From positions 1-64,000 of the forward strand of contig CAWBTC010000008.1 of assembly GCA_963791635.1 (NCBI GenBank): 64,000 nt of DNA. The letters run 5' to 3'. Made by a program: the position numbers and the translations under genes. Positions 29,677-38,341 of the stretch are shown here, one piece after another. The notes under the pieces are model-generated. The model searched no databases. It worked only from the letters and a program-made list of their open reading frames with translations, and had not been told where the DNA came from. Numbering within the stretch: the stretch's first letter is position 1; each line of letters starts with the position of its first letter. This DNA is from VFMC01 sp963791635 (GTDB lineage Bacteria; Actinomycetota; Acidimicrobiia; Acidimicrobiales; Ilumatobacteraceae).

Positions 29677-30907
29677 ATGTCTCACCTGTCGAACGTCTGG
29701 TTCTCGGTCACCCCGCTGCAGGTGGCCAGCGGGCACGGTTGCTGGGTCACCACCACCGACGGCGAGGAGTACCTCGACTTCGCCGCCGGCATCGCGGTGA
29801 ACTCCACCGGCCACGCCCACCCGAAGGTGGCCAAGGCCATAGCCGATCAGGCGCAGCGCTTCATCCACGCGCAGGTGAACGTGTTCAAGCACGACCTGCT
29901 CGAGCCGCTCGCCGCGAAGCTCGCCGGGATCACCCCCGCTGGCATCGACACCTTCTTCTACGCCAACTCCGGCGCCGAGATCACCGAGGCAGCGGTGAAG
30001 CTCGCGAAGCAGGCCACGAAGCGCCCGCACGTGGTCGTGTTCAGCGGCAGCTTCCACGGCCGCACCCATCTCGCGATGGCGATGACCACGTCGAAGACCA
30101 GCTACCGCGGCGGGCCACGCGCCGCTGCCGTCGGGCATCTTCGTGGCGCCATATCCCGATCCGCTCGTGGCCGACGAGACTGCCGAGGTCGAGCGCGCGC
30201 TTCGCGGATTCGACCACCTGCTCAAGTCGATGACCGCGCCGGAGGAGACCGCCGCGGTGATCCTCGAGCCCGTGCTCGGCGAGGGTGGCTACATCCCGGC
30301 GCCGCCGGCGTTCATCCAGGGCATCGTCGAGCGCTGCCGCCAGCACGGCATCCTCTTCATCGCGGATGAGGTGCAGAGCGGATTCGGTCGCACCGGCAAG
30401 ATGTTCGCCGTCGATCACTACGGCATCGAGCCCGACGTCATCTGCATGGCCAAGGGCATCGCCAGTGGTTTCCCGTTCGCTGCTCTCGGCACCCGTCGTG
30501 AGCTCGACGACAAGTGGCCGACCGGCAGTCACGGCGGCACCTACGGCGGCAATCCGATGGGGTGCGCGGCTGCGCTCGCAACGATCGAGATCATGAGCGA
30601 TCCGGCCTTCCTCGCGAACGTGAACGCACGTGGTGATCAGCTGCAGGCGGGTATCCGGGAGTTGCAGCGCGAGCATGAGGTGATCGCCCAGGTGCGAGGC
30701 CTCGGTCTGATGGTGGGCACCGAGTTCACCGACGCTGCCCGCGTCTCGGCGATCACGAAGCATTGCTTCGAGGAGGGCCGCCTCATCCTCATGAATGCCG
30801 GCACCTACGGACGCACGCTGCGGTGGATGCCGCCGCTGGTGGTCACCGAGGGCGAGATCGACCTTGCGCTCGCCGCGTTCGGCGCAGCGCTCAAGGCCAC
30901 GGCCTGA
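29677..30907 (+). CDS. Class III aminotransferase (GABA-transaminase-like), one frameshift
   Basis: Two frames together encode a 410-residue class III transaminase. The first (from ATG 29677) has AAGIAVNSTGHAHPKV, FYANSGAEITEAAVKLA and VVVFSGSFHGRTHLAMAMT. The second, from about 30113, has AAVILEPVLGEGGYIPAP, LFIADEVQSGFGRTG and the PLP Lys in VICMAKGIASGFPFAAL. The break is at the GC repeat near 30107-30113; removing one G restores SYRAGHAPLPSGIF, a standard family segment, so a base-calling insertion is more likely than real decay. TAGGCT ends 6 nt before the ATG, suggesting a leaderless or near-leaderless transcript. The GABA substrate is a family inference. Confidence 0.82.
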
Positions 30908-30947
30908 CCCCGCCCTCCGATCACGCTGACCGACTCCCGCTCACCAG

Positions 30948-31385
30948 ATGCCCCGCCTCGACGCCGAGCGGATCGGGCTGCTGCGGCAGCTGAGTCTGGC
31001 GATGAACGGCATCCAACGGCAGATCGACTCCGATCTCGTCGACGAATTCGACATCCCGCTCAGCTGGTTCGAGGTGATGGCGGCACTGCAGCGAGCCGGC
31101 GGCGCGATGCGCGTCAGCGAACTGTGTGCCGAGCTCGACGAGGTGGCATCGAGTCTCAGCCGTCGCCTCGATCGGATGGAGGAGGAGGGTCATGTCGTGC
31201 GCGAATCGACGCCCAGCCCCGCCGATCGACGTGCCGTGTCGGTCCAACTCACCCGCGACGGCCGCTCGTTCTGGCGTGATGCCAACGTGATCTACCGCCG
31301 GTCGGTGCAACACAACTTCGCCCAGGTGGTCACCGAGAGCGACATCCTGGCGTTGCAGCGCCTGCTGTCGAAGCTCATTCGCTGA
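30948..31385 (+). CDS. MarR-family transcriptional regulator
   Basis: The 145-residue protein has the MarR winged-helix plan: GAMRVSELCAELDEVASSLSRRLDRME as the recognition region and VVRESTPSPADRRAVSVQLTRDGRSFW as the wing with its DxR motif. It binds DNA as a dimer and usually responds to small phenolic or acyl ligands. It starts 40 bp after the aminotransferase gene on the same strand and may be co-transcribed with it. No own operator was recognised. Confidence 0.88.
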   Translation: MPRLDAERIGLLRQLSLAMNGIQRQIDSDLVDEFDIPLSWFEVMAALQRAGGAMRVSELCAELDEVASSLSRRLDRMEEEGHVVRESTPSPADRRAVSVQLTRDGRSFWRDANVIYRRSVQHNFAQVVTESDILALQRLLSKLIR

Positions 31386-31450
31386 CAGATTTTTCGAGAA
31401 ACTTCGTCCTCACCTGTAACCGAAGTGCCTGTGCCGGACATTGAGTAGGT

Positions 31451-32005
31451 GTGATGACGTCTCGGCACGCGGATCAAGTGGGTGGCGACGCGCATGCGCG
31501 CTTCACCGCGCTGGTCCGTGAGCACCAACGTGGGCTGTTCGCCCATGTGCGGGTGCTCTACCCGCAGGCCGATGCCGACACCGTGGTGAACGAGACGTTC
31601 ACCGCCGCCTGGCAGCGCATCGACGACATCGAGCCCGATGGCGCGGCGACGTGGCTCCGCGCCACGGCCCGCAACATCGTCAAGAACAGCCGACGGGGCG
31701 AACGACGGTGGCAGGCCTTGAACGACAAGGTCGCCCGACTCGATCCCGTGACGTACTCACCACCGCCGGACCACGACGCCGGTGTCGAGCTGCAGATGGT
31801 GATGGATGCCATCGCGTCGCTCTCCGCGTCGGACCGTGAGGTGTTGTTGATGACCGCATTGGACGACCTGTCATCGGAGGATCTCGGTGAGATCCTCGGT
31901 GTGCGGGCGAACGCGGCGAAAGTGCGCGTCTCGCGTGCCCGTGCGCGTCTGAGGGCTGCCGTTGCGGAACGTACCGAAGCTTCCGACCAAGGCGGGACCA
32001 GATGA
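31451..32005 (+). CDS. ECF-type RNA polymerase sigma factor
   Basis: The 184-residue protein has sigma region 2 (FTALVREHQRGLFAHVRVLY, DTVVNETFTAAWQRI, and TWLRATARNIVKNSRRGERR) and region 4 (SLSASDREVLLMTALDDL, then EDLGEILGVRANAAKVRVSR). It directs polymerase to a stress or envelope regulon. The gene heads a run of four overlapping genes (each ATGA). TGTAACC at 31414-31420 with a downstream GGACA resembles an ECF promoter, so self-activation is possible. GTG 31451 or ATG 31454 can start it. Confidence 0.88.
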   Translation: MMTSRHADQVGGDAHARFTALVREHQRGLFAHVRVLYPQADADTVVNETFTAAWQRIDDIEPDGAATWLRATARNIVKNSRRGERRWQALNDKVARLDPVTYSPPPDHDAGVELQMVMDAIASLSASDREVLLMTALDDLSSEDLGEILGVRANAAKVRVSRARARLRAAVAERTEASDQGGTR

Positions 32006-32796
32006 CCGACCCCTTCGATGTGCTGCGCTCGCACGTGCGTTCCGTCGCACTGCTCGAACGACCCGACGCCGACCCCGACGACCTCGTCGACGCGATCACC
32101 GGCGCCGGTGCGCCGAACATCGCGAGCAGATCGGCCGGCTCGGATCGATCGCAGCGATCGAACGTGGTTCCCCTGCGATCTCCCCGTCGACGACGATGGC
32201 TGGTTGCCACGGGCGCCGTCGTCATCGTCGTCGCCGGGGGAGCCGGCGTCGCCGCCTTCCGCGGCGAGAGACCAGCAGCCCCGTCCGCCGACGTGCTCTG
32301 TCATGGCTCCGTGGACGCGACCGGCTCCGCCATCGCCATCGCGCCGACCGATGATCCGATCGCTGGCTGCAGTGAACTGTGGCGCAACGGGGATCTCCCG
32401 AACATCGATGCACTGAACAAGCCGACCACCGATGTGCCGCGCCTCGTGGCGTGCACCGGGATCAATGGATCGCTCGAAGTGCTGCCCCTTCCAGAGCTGA
32501 CCTCCTGCGCCGACTTCGGTCTCTCCGACGCAGGCGCGGTCAGTGTCTCGGTGGATCCCGTCACCAGGCTGAGGGATGACTTGATGGTCGAGATCAACAG
32601 CGGGCCGTGTCTCGGCGCGCCTGAAGTTGAACAGCTCGCGCTCGACGCTATTGCACGGTCAGGGTTGGCTCGATGGAAGGTCGAGGTCGCCGATCCGGAG
32701 TCTGACTGCGCCACGGTCGCGATCGAGCCCGAGACATCGAGAGTGATCGTGCGTTCCCATCCATCAGCAACTGCTCTCGACCAGGAGAAACCATGA
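32002..32796 (+). CDS. Single-pass membrane protein in the sigma-factor operon (possible anti-sigma)
   Basis: The 264-residue product has an N-terminal cytoplasmic part of about 65 residues ending in an Arg-rich stop-transfer patch, a helix WLVATGAVVIVVAGGAGVAAF, and an extracytoplasmic domain with several Cys residues. Position immediately after an ECF sigma gene with a 4-nt overlap, and this topology, fit an anti-sigma factor. The canonical zinc-binding HxxxCxxC motif is absent, so that role is an inference. No family is recognised for the outer domain. Confidence 0.65.
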   Translation: MTDPFDVLRSHVRSVALLERPDADPDDLVDAITGAGAPNIASRSAGSDRSQRSNVVPLRSPRRRRWLVATGAVVIVVAGGAGVAAFRGERPAAPSADVLCHGSVDATGSAIAIAPTDDPIAGCSELWRNGDLPNIDALNKPTTDVPRLVACTGINGSLEVLPLPELTSCADFGLSDAGAVSVSVDPVTRLRDDLMVEINSGPCLGAPEVEQLALDAIARSGLARWKVEVADPESDCATVAIEPETSRVIVRSHPSATALDQEKP

Positions 32797-33350
32797 AGAC
32801 CCCACTTGTCACCCTCATTACCCTTCTCGCGCTTCCAATCAGCCAAGCGCACGCAATCGATACCACCGTCCCATCTGACCGAGCATCAGACCCAGAACCA
32901 TGGATCGCTGAGTATGAGGGCGAGGAAGTCGATCTTCGCTTTGGCTGGGATGGCGCTCGGGCGTGTCAGACGGATGGCATCGAGACCATCTGCTACGACA
33001 CGGAAGCCGAGATGCTGGCGGCTCTGGGTGGAGACGCAGCGGTCACCGCTCCCGTGAGCGGGACCGGGTTCCGTCGCGCGTCATGCGGTTCCTACCTTCG
33101 GCTCTACACCGGCTCCAACTATTCAGGATCGGTCCTCGCACTTACATCGCAGTACGTCTACTTGAACCTGTCGAACTATGGGTTCAACAACGTGACAAGT
33201 AGTTACAGGGTCGGTGGTTGTAGCTCGTACTTCTTCGACCTCTCGAGTGGGGGACCGCCGCAGTACGGGGGAGCGACGTGGGCGTGGGCTGAGTCAGCCT
33301 CGATGAACGCGGGTTGGGACAACCGCGTCAGCAGCATCTACATCGGATGA
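32793..33350 (+). CDS. Secreted I36/beta-gamma-crystallin-like protein
   Basis: The 185-residue protein has a signal peptide (MKTPLVTLITLLALPISQAHA) with a cleavage site near residue 21. Its C-terminal half looks like a peptidase-inhibitor I36 or crystallin-type fold: SYLRLYTGSNYSGSVLALTS, NLSNYGFNNVTSSYRVGGC and ending DNRVSSIYIG. A GGAGAAA ribosome binding site precedes the ATG, and it overlaps the membrane-protein gene by 4 nt. Codon use is less GC-biased than in neighbouring genes. Control by the ECF sigma factor would make it an envelope-stress or competition effector. Confidence 0.7.
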   Translation: MKTPLVTLITLLALPISQAHAIDTTVPSDRASDPEPWIAEYEGEEVDLRFGWDGARACQTDGIETICYDTEAEMLAALGGDAAVTAPVSGTGFRRASCGSYLRLYTGSNYSGSVLALTSQYVYLNLSNYGFNNVTSSYRVGGCSSYFFDLSSGGPPQYGGATWAWAESASMNAGWDNRVSSIYIG

Positions 33351-34360
33351 GCGCCACCCCAGAAGTACTCCCGGGATCGCCGCCCGCCCCGGTCCCGGGT
33401 TGCCGGCTCTGCGTTGCCGTGATCGGCGACGCAGAGTCGGCGCTGTGCGCCCTAGCTGTCGATGACGTCGTCGGGCCGTCGTTCGTGGGGCAGCCGGTGG
33501 TGGCGAGTGATGGTCTGACGTTGGTCGCGATCGGCCACGATGCCGACGGCGTGATCCGCGTGTGGAGGGGTCAGCCCAGTTCGCTGATCGAGGTCGCCAT
33601 CATCGACGCCGAGGTGGAGTTGGTCGCGCTCGTGCGGCACCTCGGCCAATGGCACCTCTTCGGTGCCGGTGCCGGTGGCGATGGTCGTGCCTGGCACGCG
33701 ATGAGTGCCGATCTCGTGTCGTGGACGCAGGACGAGCGCTTCGCGGCCGAGCATCCGCTGCTCGTCGTCCGGGGAGCGATCTCGATGCCCGATGGCGTGG
33801 TGATCCTCGGCGAGGTGATCCTCAGCGGTCGTCGCGTCGGGTGGACGTTGTTGGACGGCGAAGTGGGCGCGTACCGCGCTCGCGAAGTGACCTTCCCGCT
33901 CACCGCCGCTCACGGTGTGGTGGGCCCGGTGTACGTGAACGACGACGAGATGGGCCTCCTGCTGTCGTCGGATGCAGCGCACCTGTTGGCCCGCACGGTG
34001 CCGGGCACGAAGGGGAGGAGCTGGGCGGTCAGCCTGCTCTCACCGGACATGGAGCCCTCGGTGGCGCTCAGCCACGGGGGTCACATGTGGGTGGCGGGCG
34101 GCGATCCTGTCTGCGGGGCACCCCTCGTCGCGACGGTGGGTGGGCCGTTGTTCCACCTCGATCGCACCATGGGTTCGGTGTGCGCCGGCACGATCCATCG
34201 CGACCAGCTGGTGCTGGCTCGATGGACGACGGCCGACGACAGCGCTCAGTCGTCGCCGCCGCAGCAGCCGATCATCCCGATCGCGACCGGGACAACCAAG
34301 TCCGTTGCCGTGATGGCTCAGTCGAGCCCGGCGTACATGGATTCGATCTCCGCGGCGTAG
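33347..34360 (+). CDS. Hypothetical protein, possible beta-propeller
   Basis: The 337-residue product has no signal peptide or membrane helix and shows repeated strand-rich blades (LVALVRHLGQWHLFGAG, SWTQDERFAAEH, ALSHGGHMWVAGGDP), so a propeller-like fold is plausible. It overlaps the secreted protein gene by 4 nt and closes the ECF operon. Its last 43 nt overlap the end of the convergent acyl-CoA synthetase gene. No family is recognised. Confidence 0.65.
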   Translation: MSATPEVLPGSPPAPVPGCRLCVAVIGDAESALCALAVDDVVGPSFVGQPVVASDGLTLVAIGHDADGVIRVWRGQPSSLIEVAIIDAEVELVALVRHLGQWHLFGAGAGGDGRAWHAMSADLVSWTQDERFAAEHPLLVVRGAISMPDGVVILGEVILSGRRVGWTLLDGEVGAYRAREVTFPLTAAHGVVGPVYVNDDEMGLLLSSDAAHLLARTVPGTKGRSWAVSLLSPDMEPSVALSHGGHMWVAGGDPVCGAPLVATVGGPLFHLDRTMGSVCAGTIHRDQLVLARWTTADDSAQSSPPQQPIIPIATGTTKSVAVMAQSSPAYMDSISAA

Positions 34361-36138
34361 CGGGCGTTCACGCCGCGCCGCTTCAGCTTTGACGTCGGCG
34401 TGAGCATGTCGCTGTCAGGCATCCATTCCTCGCCGGTCAGTACGAACTTCTTGATCTGTTCCACCTGGGCGAACTGCTGGTTGATCTCGTCGATGCCGGC
34501 TTGCACCTCCGCGATCACGTCGGGGTCGGTCGCCAGCTCCGTGGGCGACGCGTTCGCTCGGCCGCGATCGCGAGCCCACACGGCGGCAGCCTCGGGGTCG
34601 AGTACCAGGATCGCCGTGCAGAACTTGCGGTTGTCGCCGATGGCTGCTGCCTGACCGATGAGCGGGATCGTCTTCAGTGCAGCCTCGAGGTTCGCAGGGC
34701 TGATGTTCTTGCCGCCGGAGGTGATGATCAGCTCCTTCTTGCGGTCGACGATCTTCACGTAGCCGTCGGCACTGAGCTCGCCGATGTCGCCGCTGTGCAG
34801 CCAGCCGTCGATGAGTGACTCGGCCGTCTTGTCGGGCTGCTTCAAGTAGCCCTGGAACACGTTGCCGCCGCGACAGATCACCTCACCATCGTCCGCGATG
34901 CGAACCTCACACCCGGGGATCTCCTGGCCGACCGAGCCCGGCCGGTTCGCTTTCGGGGACCACGTCATCGGTCCGCTCGACTCGCTCATGCCGTAGATCT
35001 CGCTGACCGGGACACCGATCGCGTTGAACCACTCGAGCACCGGTCGCGGGATGGCTGCGGCTCCGGTGACGCCGACGAGTACCGAGTCGAGACCCACGAG
35101 GCCACGCACGTTGCCGAACGCGACCGCGTCGAGGAACGCCCACGTGTCGGTCTGCTCCTTGGTGGCGGTGCCGTCGCGCTCGGCCTGCTTGATCACGAGC
35201 GCGGCAGCGAGGCCTTCGTCGAACTTCGCCTTCGCCTCCGGGTTCGCCGCGAGCGCGGCGTTGACACCGTTGTAGATCTTCTCCCACACTCGGGGCACGC
35301 CGAACAGGATCTCGGGGTGCACCTCTTTGAGGTATGCGGTGAGCAGGTTGGGATCGGGGCAGCAGAAGACCGAGTAGCCGAGAATCGCGCCCTGGTAGTG
35401 GCTCATCATCCGCTCAGCGATGTGGGCCATCGGCAGGTAGCTCACGGCCCGCTTCGCGACGAAGGTGTCGAAGTCGATGCATCGCTTGAGTGATTCGACC
35501 GTGTACAGGACGTTGTACTGGCTGATCATCACGCCCTTTGGTGGGCCGGTGGTACCGCTCGTGTAGATGAGCGTTGCGATGTCATCGGGGGAGGTGTCGG
35601 CGGCCAGCGCATCGAGGTCGGACGAGCCGTTGCCGAGCAGTTCGGCCACCGGGCGCACGCCCTCGGGACAGCCGTCCGCAGGGGGTTCGATCACGAAGAT
35701 GTGCTGCAGCTCGGGCAGCTCACCCTTCACCTTCAACATCCGCTCGAGGAATCCCGCGTCCTCCACGATCGCGATGCGCGCTTCGGCGTGGTGCGAGAGG
35801 TACTGGATCTCCTCGGGTGACGAGGAGTTGTAGATGCTCACCGGCGTGGCCCGCACGAACTGTGCGGCGAGGTCGAGCCAATGGAAGTCGGGACGGTTGC
35901 GCATCATCAGCAGCACCCGCTCGCCGGGTCGTACGCCGAGCGAGTGCAGACCGGCTGCGGCCTTGGCCACCTGCGCGGCCACCTGCGCGTATGTCCAGCT
36001 GTTCCAACTGCCTGGGGTGGCGTCCTTCATCGAGTGCAGGGCGGGGACGTCGCCGTGGGCGGCGACGAGCTCCAGGAACTTCCGGGGTGCGGTGGTGCCG
36101 GCGACGACGGCATCGATTTCGGCAATGGACGTGCTCAT
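34318..36138 (-). CDS. Long-chain acyl-CoA synthetase (AMP-forming)
   Basis: The 606-residue enzyme carries the P-loop TLIYTSGTTGPPKGVMISQYN, the A5 motif IYGMSESSGPMTW, the ATP/adenylate motif DGWLHSGDIGELSADGYVKIVDRKKELI and the C-terminal Lys region TPTSKLKRRGVNARYA. Length and motif spacing match the FadD15/FACL group. It activates fatty acids to acyl-CoA, supplying the beta-oxidation genes found elsewhere in the window. It is convergent with the sigma operon and divergent from the thiolase, 149 bp between starts. Confidence 0.92.
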   Translation of the reverse strand: MSTSIAEIDAVVAGTTAPRKFLELVAAHGDVPALHSMKDATPGSWNSWTYAQVAAQVAKAAAGLHSLGVRPGERVLLMMRNRPDFHWLDLAAQFVRATPVSIYNSSSPEEIQYLSHHAEARIAIVEDAGFLERMLKVKGELPELQHIFVIEPPADGCPEGVRPVAELLGNGSSDLDALAADTSPDDIATLIYTSGTTGPPKGVMISQYNVLYTVESLKRCIDFDTFVAKRAVSYLPMAHIAERMMSHYQGAILGYSVFCCPDPNLLTAYLKEVHPEILFGVPRVWEKIYNGVNAALAANPEAKAKFDEGLAAALVIKQAERDGTATKEQTDTWAFLDAVAFGNVRGLVGLDSVLVGVTGAAAIPRPVLEWFNAIGVPVSEIYGMSESSGPMTWSPKANRPGSVGQEIPGCEVRIADDGEVICRGGNVFQGYLKQPDKTAESLIDGWLHSGDIGELSADGYVKIVDRKKELIITSGGKNISPANLEAALKTIPLIGQAAAIGDNRKFCTAILVLDPEAAAVWARDRGRANASPTELATDPDVIAEVQAGIDEINQQFAQVEQIKKFVLTGEEWMPDSDMLTPTSKLKRRGVNARYAAEIESMYAGLD

Positions 36139-36287
36139 GCGGCTGATTCTCGCACGAACGTCGGCTTGATGGGAGATGTGTGTCCACTGATCCTCCGGTT
36201 TGGGCGGGGCGAGACCGAGCCAGCAGACTGCGTGCTGTCCGACCCGGCGTGTCTCGTCTGCGCCGGCTCGAGTACGAGGAGAGCCCC

Positions 36288-37457
36288 ATGCAGACTGCGG
36301 TCATCGTCGATGCCATCCGAACCCCGCTCGGCCGCCGCAACGGCAACCTCAAGGACTGGCATCCGGTGGATCTCGCAGCACAGACCCTGCAGGCGCTGAT
36401 CGAGCGGTCGGACATCGATCCAGCGATCATCGACGACGTGATCATGGGGTGCGTGATGCAAGTCGGCGAGCAGGCCGCCAACGTCGGGCGCAACGCAGTG
36501 CTCGCCGCGGGTTGGCCGGAGTCGATCCCCGGCACGACCATCGACCGTCAGTGCGGGTCGAGCCAGCAGGCGGCCCACTTCGCCGCCCAAGGTGTGATCG
36601 CCGGCGCCTATGACGTCGTGGTCGCGGCGGGCGTCGAGGTGATGACCCGCGTGCCGATGGGGGCATCGATGTCGGACAGCAAGTTCGGTTTCCCATTCGG
36701 TCCGGCCGTCGGTGCTCGGTACGCCCCCGCGGGTGGTCTCGTGCCGCAGGGCATCTCGGCCGAGATGATCGCCGACAAGTGGGGCCTCAGCCGCGACGAC
36801 ATGGACGCCTTCGGCGTGCGGTCGCAGGAGTACGCGAAGCGAGCGACGACCGAGGGCCGCTTCCAGCGGGAGATCCTGCCGGTGCAGGGTGCCGACGGGT
36901 CACCGATGAGCGTCGACGAGGGACTGCGCGAGACCTCGATGGAGTCGCTCGGCAGGCTCAAGCCGGCGTTTCGCAGCGAGGACGAGGGCGGTCGGGTGAC
37001 CGCCGGCAACTCGTCGCAGATCACCGACGGCGCTTCGGCGTTGCTGATCATGAGTGAGGAGCGAGCCGCTCAACTCGGGCTTACGCCACGGGCCCGTTTC
37101 GTCAACTTCTCATTGGCCGGTGACGACCCGCGAATGATGCTCACCGCGCCGATCCCGGCCACGCACAAGGTGCTTGCCCGGGCGGGGTTGACCATCGACG
37201 ACATCGATCTGGTGGAGATCAACGAGGCGTTTGCGGCAGTCGTGCTTGCGTGGGAGAAGGAACTGCACCCGGACATGGACCGGGTGAACGTCAACGGCGG
37301 GGCGATCGCGCTCGGCCACCCGCTCGGTTGTTCCGGCGCCCGGCTGATGACCACGCTGCTGAACGAGCTCGAGCGCACCGGCGGCCGCTACGGCTTGCAG
37401 ACGATGTGCGAGGGCGGCGGCATGGCCAACGCGACCCTCATCGAACGTCTGGGTTGA
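36288..37457 (+). CDS. Thiolase (acetyl-CoA acyltransferase)
   Basis: The 389-residue protein has the nucleophilic Cys near residue 88 in TTIDRQCGSSQQAAHFAA, NEAFAAVVLAWEK, the His of GGAIALGHPLGCSGARL and the second Cys in GLQTMCEGGGMANATLIER. It cleaves 3-ketoacyl-CoA or condenses acetyl-CoA. ATG 36288 has GAGGAGAG about 5 nt upstream; the open frame reaches further back but without protein character. It is divergent from the acyl-CoA synthetase, consistent with shared control of fatty-acid breakdown. Confidence 0.93.
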   Translation: MQTAVIVDAIRTPLGRRNGNLKDWHPVDLAAQTLQALIERSDIDPAIIDDVIMGCVMQVGEQAANVGRNAVLAAGWPESIPGTTIDRQCGSSQQAAHFAAQGVIAGAYDVVVAAGVEVMTRVPMGASMSDSKFGFPFGPAVGARYAPAGGLVPQGISAEMIADKWGLSRDDMDAFGVRSQEYAKRATTEGRFQREILPVQGADGSPMSVDEGLRETSMESLGRLKPAFRSEDEGGRVTAGNSSQITDGASALLIMSEERAAQLGLTPRARFVNFSLAGDDPRMMLTAPIPATHKVLARAGLTIDDIDLVEINEAFAAVVLAWEKELHPDMDRVNVNGGAIALGHPLGCSGARLMTTLLNELERTGGRYGLQTMCEGGGMANATLIERLG

Positions 37458-37539
37458 CCTCGACATGTGATCGACGGTGCGGCTGCGTGGCCGGTTGTGC
37501 TGGGTGACGGGCGCACGATGCGGCGCCTAGCCTGTGCAC

Positions 37540-37806
37540 ATGCCTGCGTTCGGAACGGTCGTGTGGTGGGGTGCCGGCGTCCTGATGGGCGTCGTCCTGT
37601 GGAAAAGTGGGATTGCAATGCTGCGCAGCATGACGACCCCGTTGCCGCCGCCGCCACCGTCGGGGGAGCTGCGCAAGGTGAACGTCAGGTATCGCTGCAG
37701 CGTGTGCGGCCTGGAGATCAAGTTGACATTGGCCCCCGACGAGGACCCGCCGCCCCCGAGGCATTGCCTCGAGGACATGGATGTGGTCGCGCCGATCTTC
37801 GACTGA
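37540..37806 (+). CDS. Small membrane-anchored protein with a C-terminal zinc-ribbon-like half
   Basis: The 88-residue product has one N-terminal helix (FGTVVWWGAGVLMGVVLW), a Pro-rich linker, and VRYRCSVCGLEIKLTL with a CxxC pair; a later single Cys (RHCLEDM) and the nearby His residues could complete a metal site. ATG 37540 is chosen; GTG 37534 is in frame just upstream. Similar short proteins occur in actinobacteria without assigned function. Confidence 0.65.
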   Translation: MPAFGTVVWWGAGVLMGVVLWKSGIAMLRSMTTPLPPPPPSGELRKVNVRYRCSVCGLEIKLTLAPDEDPPPPRHCLEDMDVVAPIFD

Positions 37807-37817
37807 CCATCGGATAC

Positions 37818-37838
37818 ATGTCCACAGCCTGTGGACAA
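37818..37838. promoter_or_regulatory. Facing pair of DnaA-box-like 9-mers in a palindrome
   Basis: TGTCCACAG, one base, CTGTGGACA forms a perfect palindrome. Its right half read on the minus strand is TTGTCCACA, the actinobacterial DnaA box, and the left half (ATGTCCACA) differs by one base. It lies 12 bp after the small membrane protein gene. It could be a DnaA titration site or a short terminator stem. Confidence 0.4.
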
Positions 37839-37981
37839 CCTTGTGACGAATGACAGCGGTGTAACACTTCTGCAATGTGGTCGTTGCCCCGCGTGCCATG
37901 CGTGGTCACACTCCGTTCAGGTCTCGTCCAGACGGGACGGCATCCGGGAGCAGCGTGTGTCTTGGCCTGTGGATCAGTGGG

Positions 37982-38317
37982 TCAATGCCACTTGGTGGCC
38001 GTGTAGAGACCACCGAGCAGGAACGCCAGACCCACGAGCACCGGGATGTTGGTGTCCTGCCACACGATGTAGCGCAGCAGGATCGTGAGCGCGCCGAGAC
38101 CGAGCAGGACGAACATGAGGATCGGCACCCATCGGGGGCTCTCGATCGCCGTGCGAGCAACGGGCGGCGTGTATCTCGAGGACGCTTCGACGGCCCGACC
38201 GTTGTCGTAGGCGTGCTCGTGTGCGTGACCATGGCTGGCGAGTCGAGTCGCCTCACCTGGGCGGACGCCTTTCGGGGTCGTCCGGCCGCCGCTGGTCTTT
38301 CTCTTGGGAGGAGCCAC
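37982..38317 (-). CDS. crgA: Cell-division protein CrgA homologue
   Basis: The 111-residue protein has a basic N-terminus (APPKRKTSGGRTTPKG) and two C-terminal transmembrane helices (WVPILMFVLLGLGALTILL and NIPVLVGLAFLLGGLYTATKW), the layout of CrgA, which in mycobacteria and Streptomyces binds FtsZ-dependent septum and peptidoglycan factors. Its position beside trpG and the pknB block is the same as in Mycobacterium. The N-terminal tail is longer than in classical CrgA. GTG 38317 has no ribosome binding site, but TAGACT lies 9 nt upstream, so the mRNA may be leaderless. Confidence 0.82.
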   Translation of the reverse strand: MAPPKRKTSGGRTTPKGVRPGEATRLASHGHAHEHAYDNGRAVEASSRYTPPVARTAIESPRWVPILMFVLLGLGALTILLRYIVWQDTNIPVLVGLAFLLGGLYTATKWH

Positions 38318-38325
38318 GGACAGCG

Positions 38326-38335
38326 AGTCTACGCT
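38326..38335. promoter_or_regulatory. Overlapping divergent -10 elements of crgA and trpG
   Basis: On the minus strand TAGACT (38331-38326) ends 8 nt before the crgA GTG. On the plus strand TACGCT (38330-38335) ends 6 nt before the trpG ATG. Only 24 bp separate the two starts, so both mRNAs would be leaderless and the two polymerase sites overlap by two bases and cannot be occupied together. Assignment is by sequence and spacing. Confidence 0.5.
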
Positions 38336-38341
38336 GTTGGC

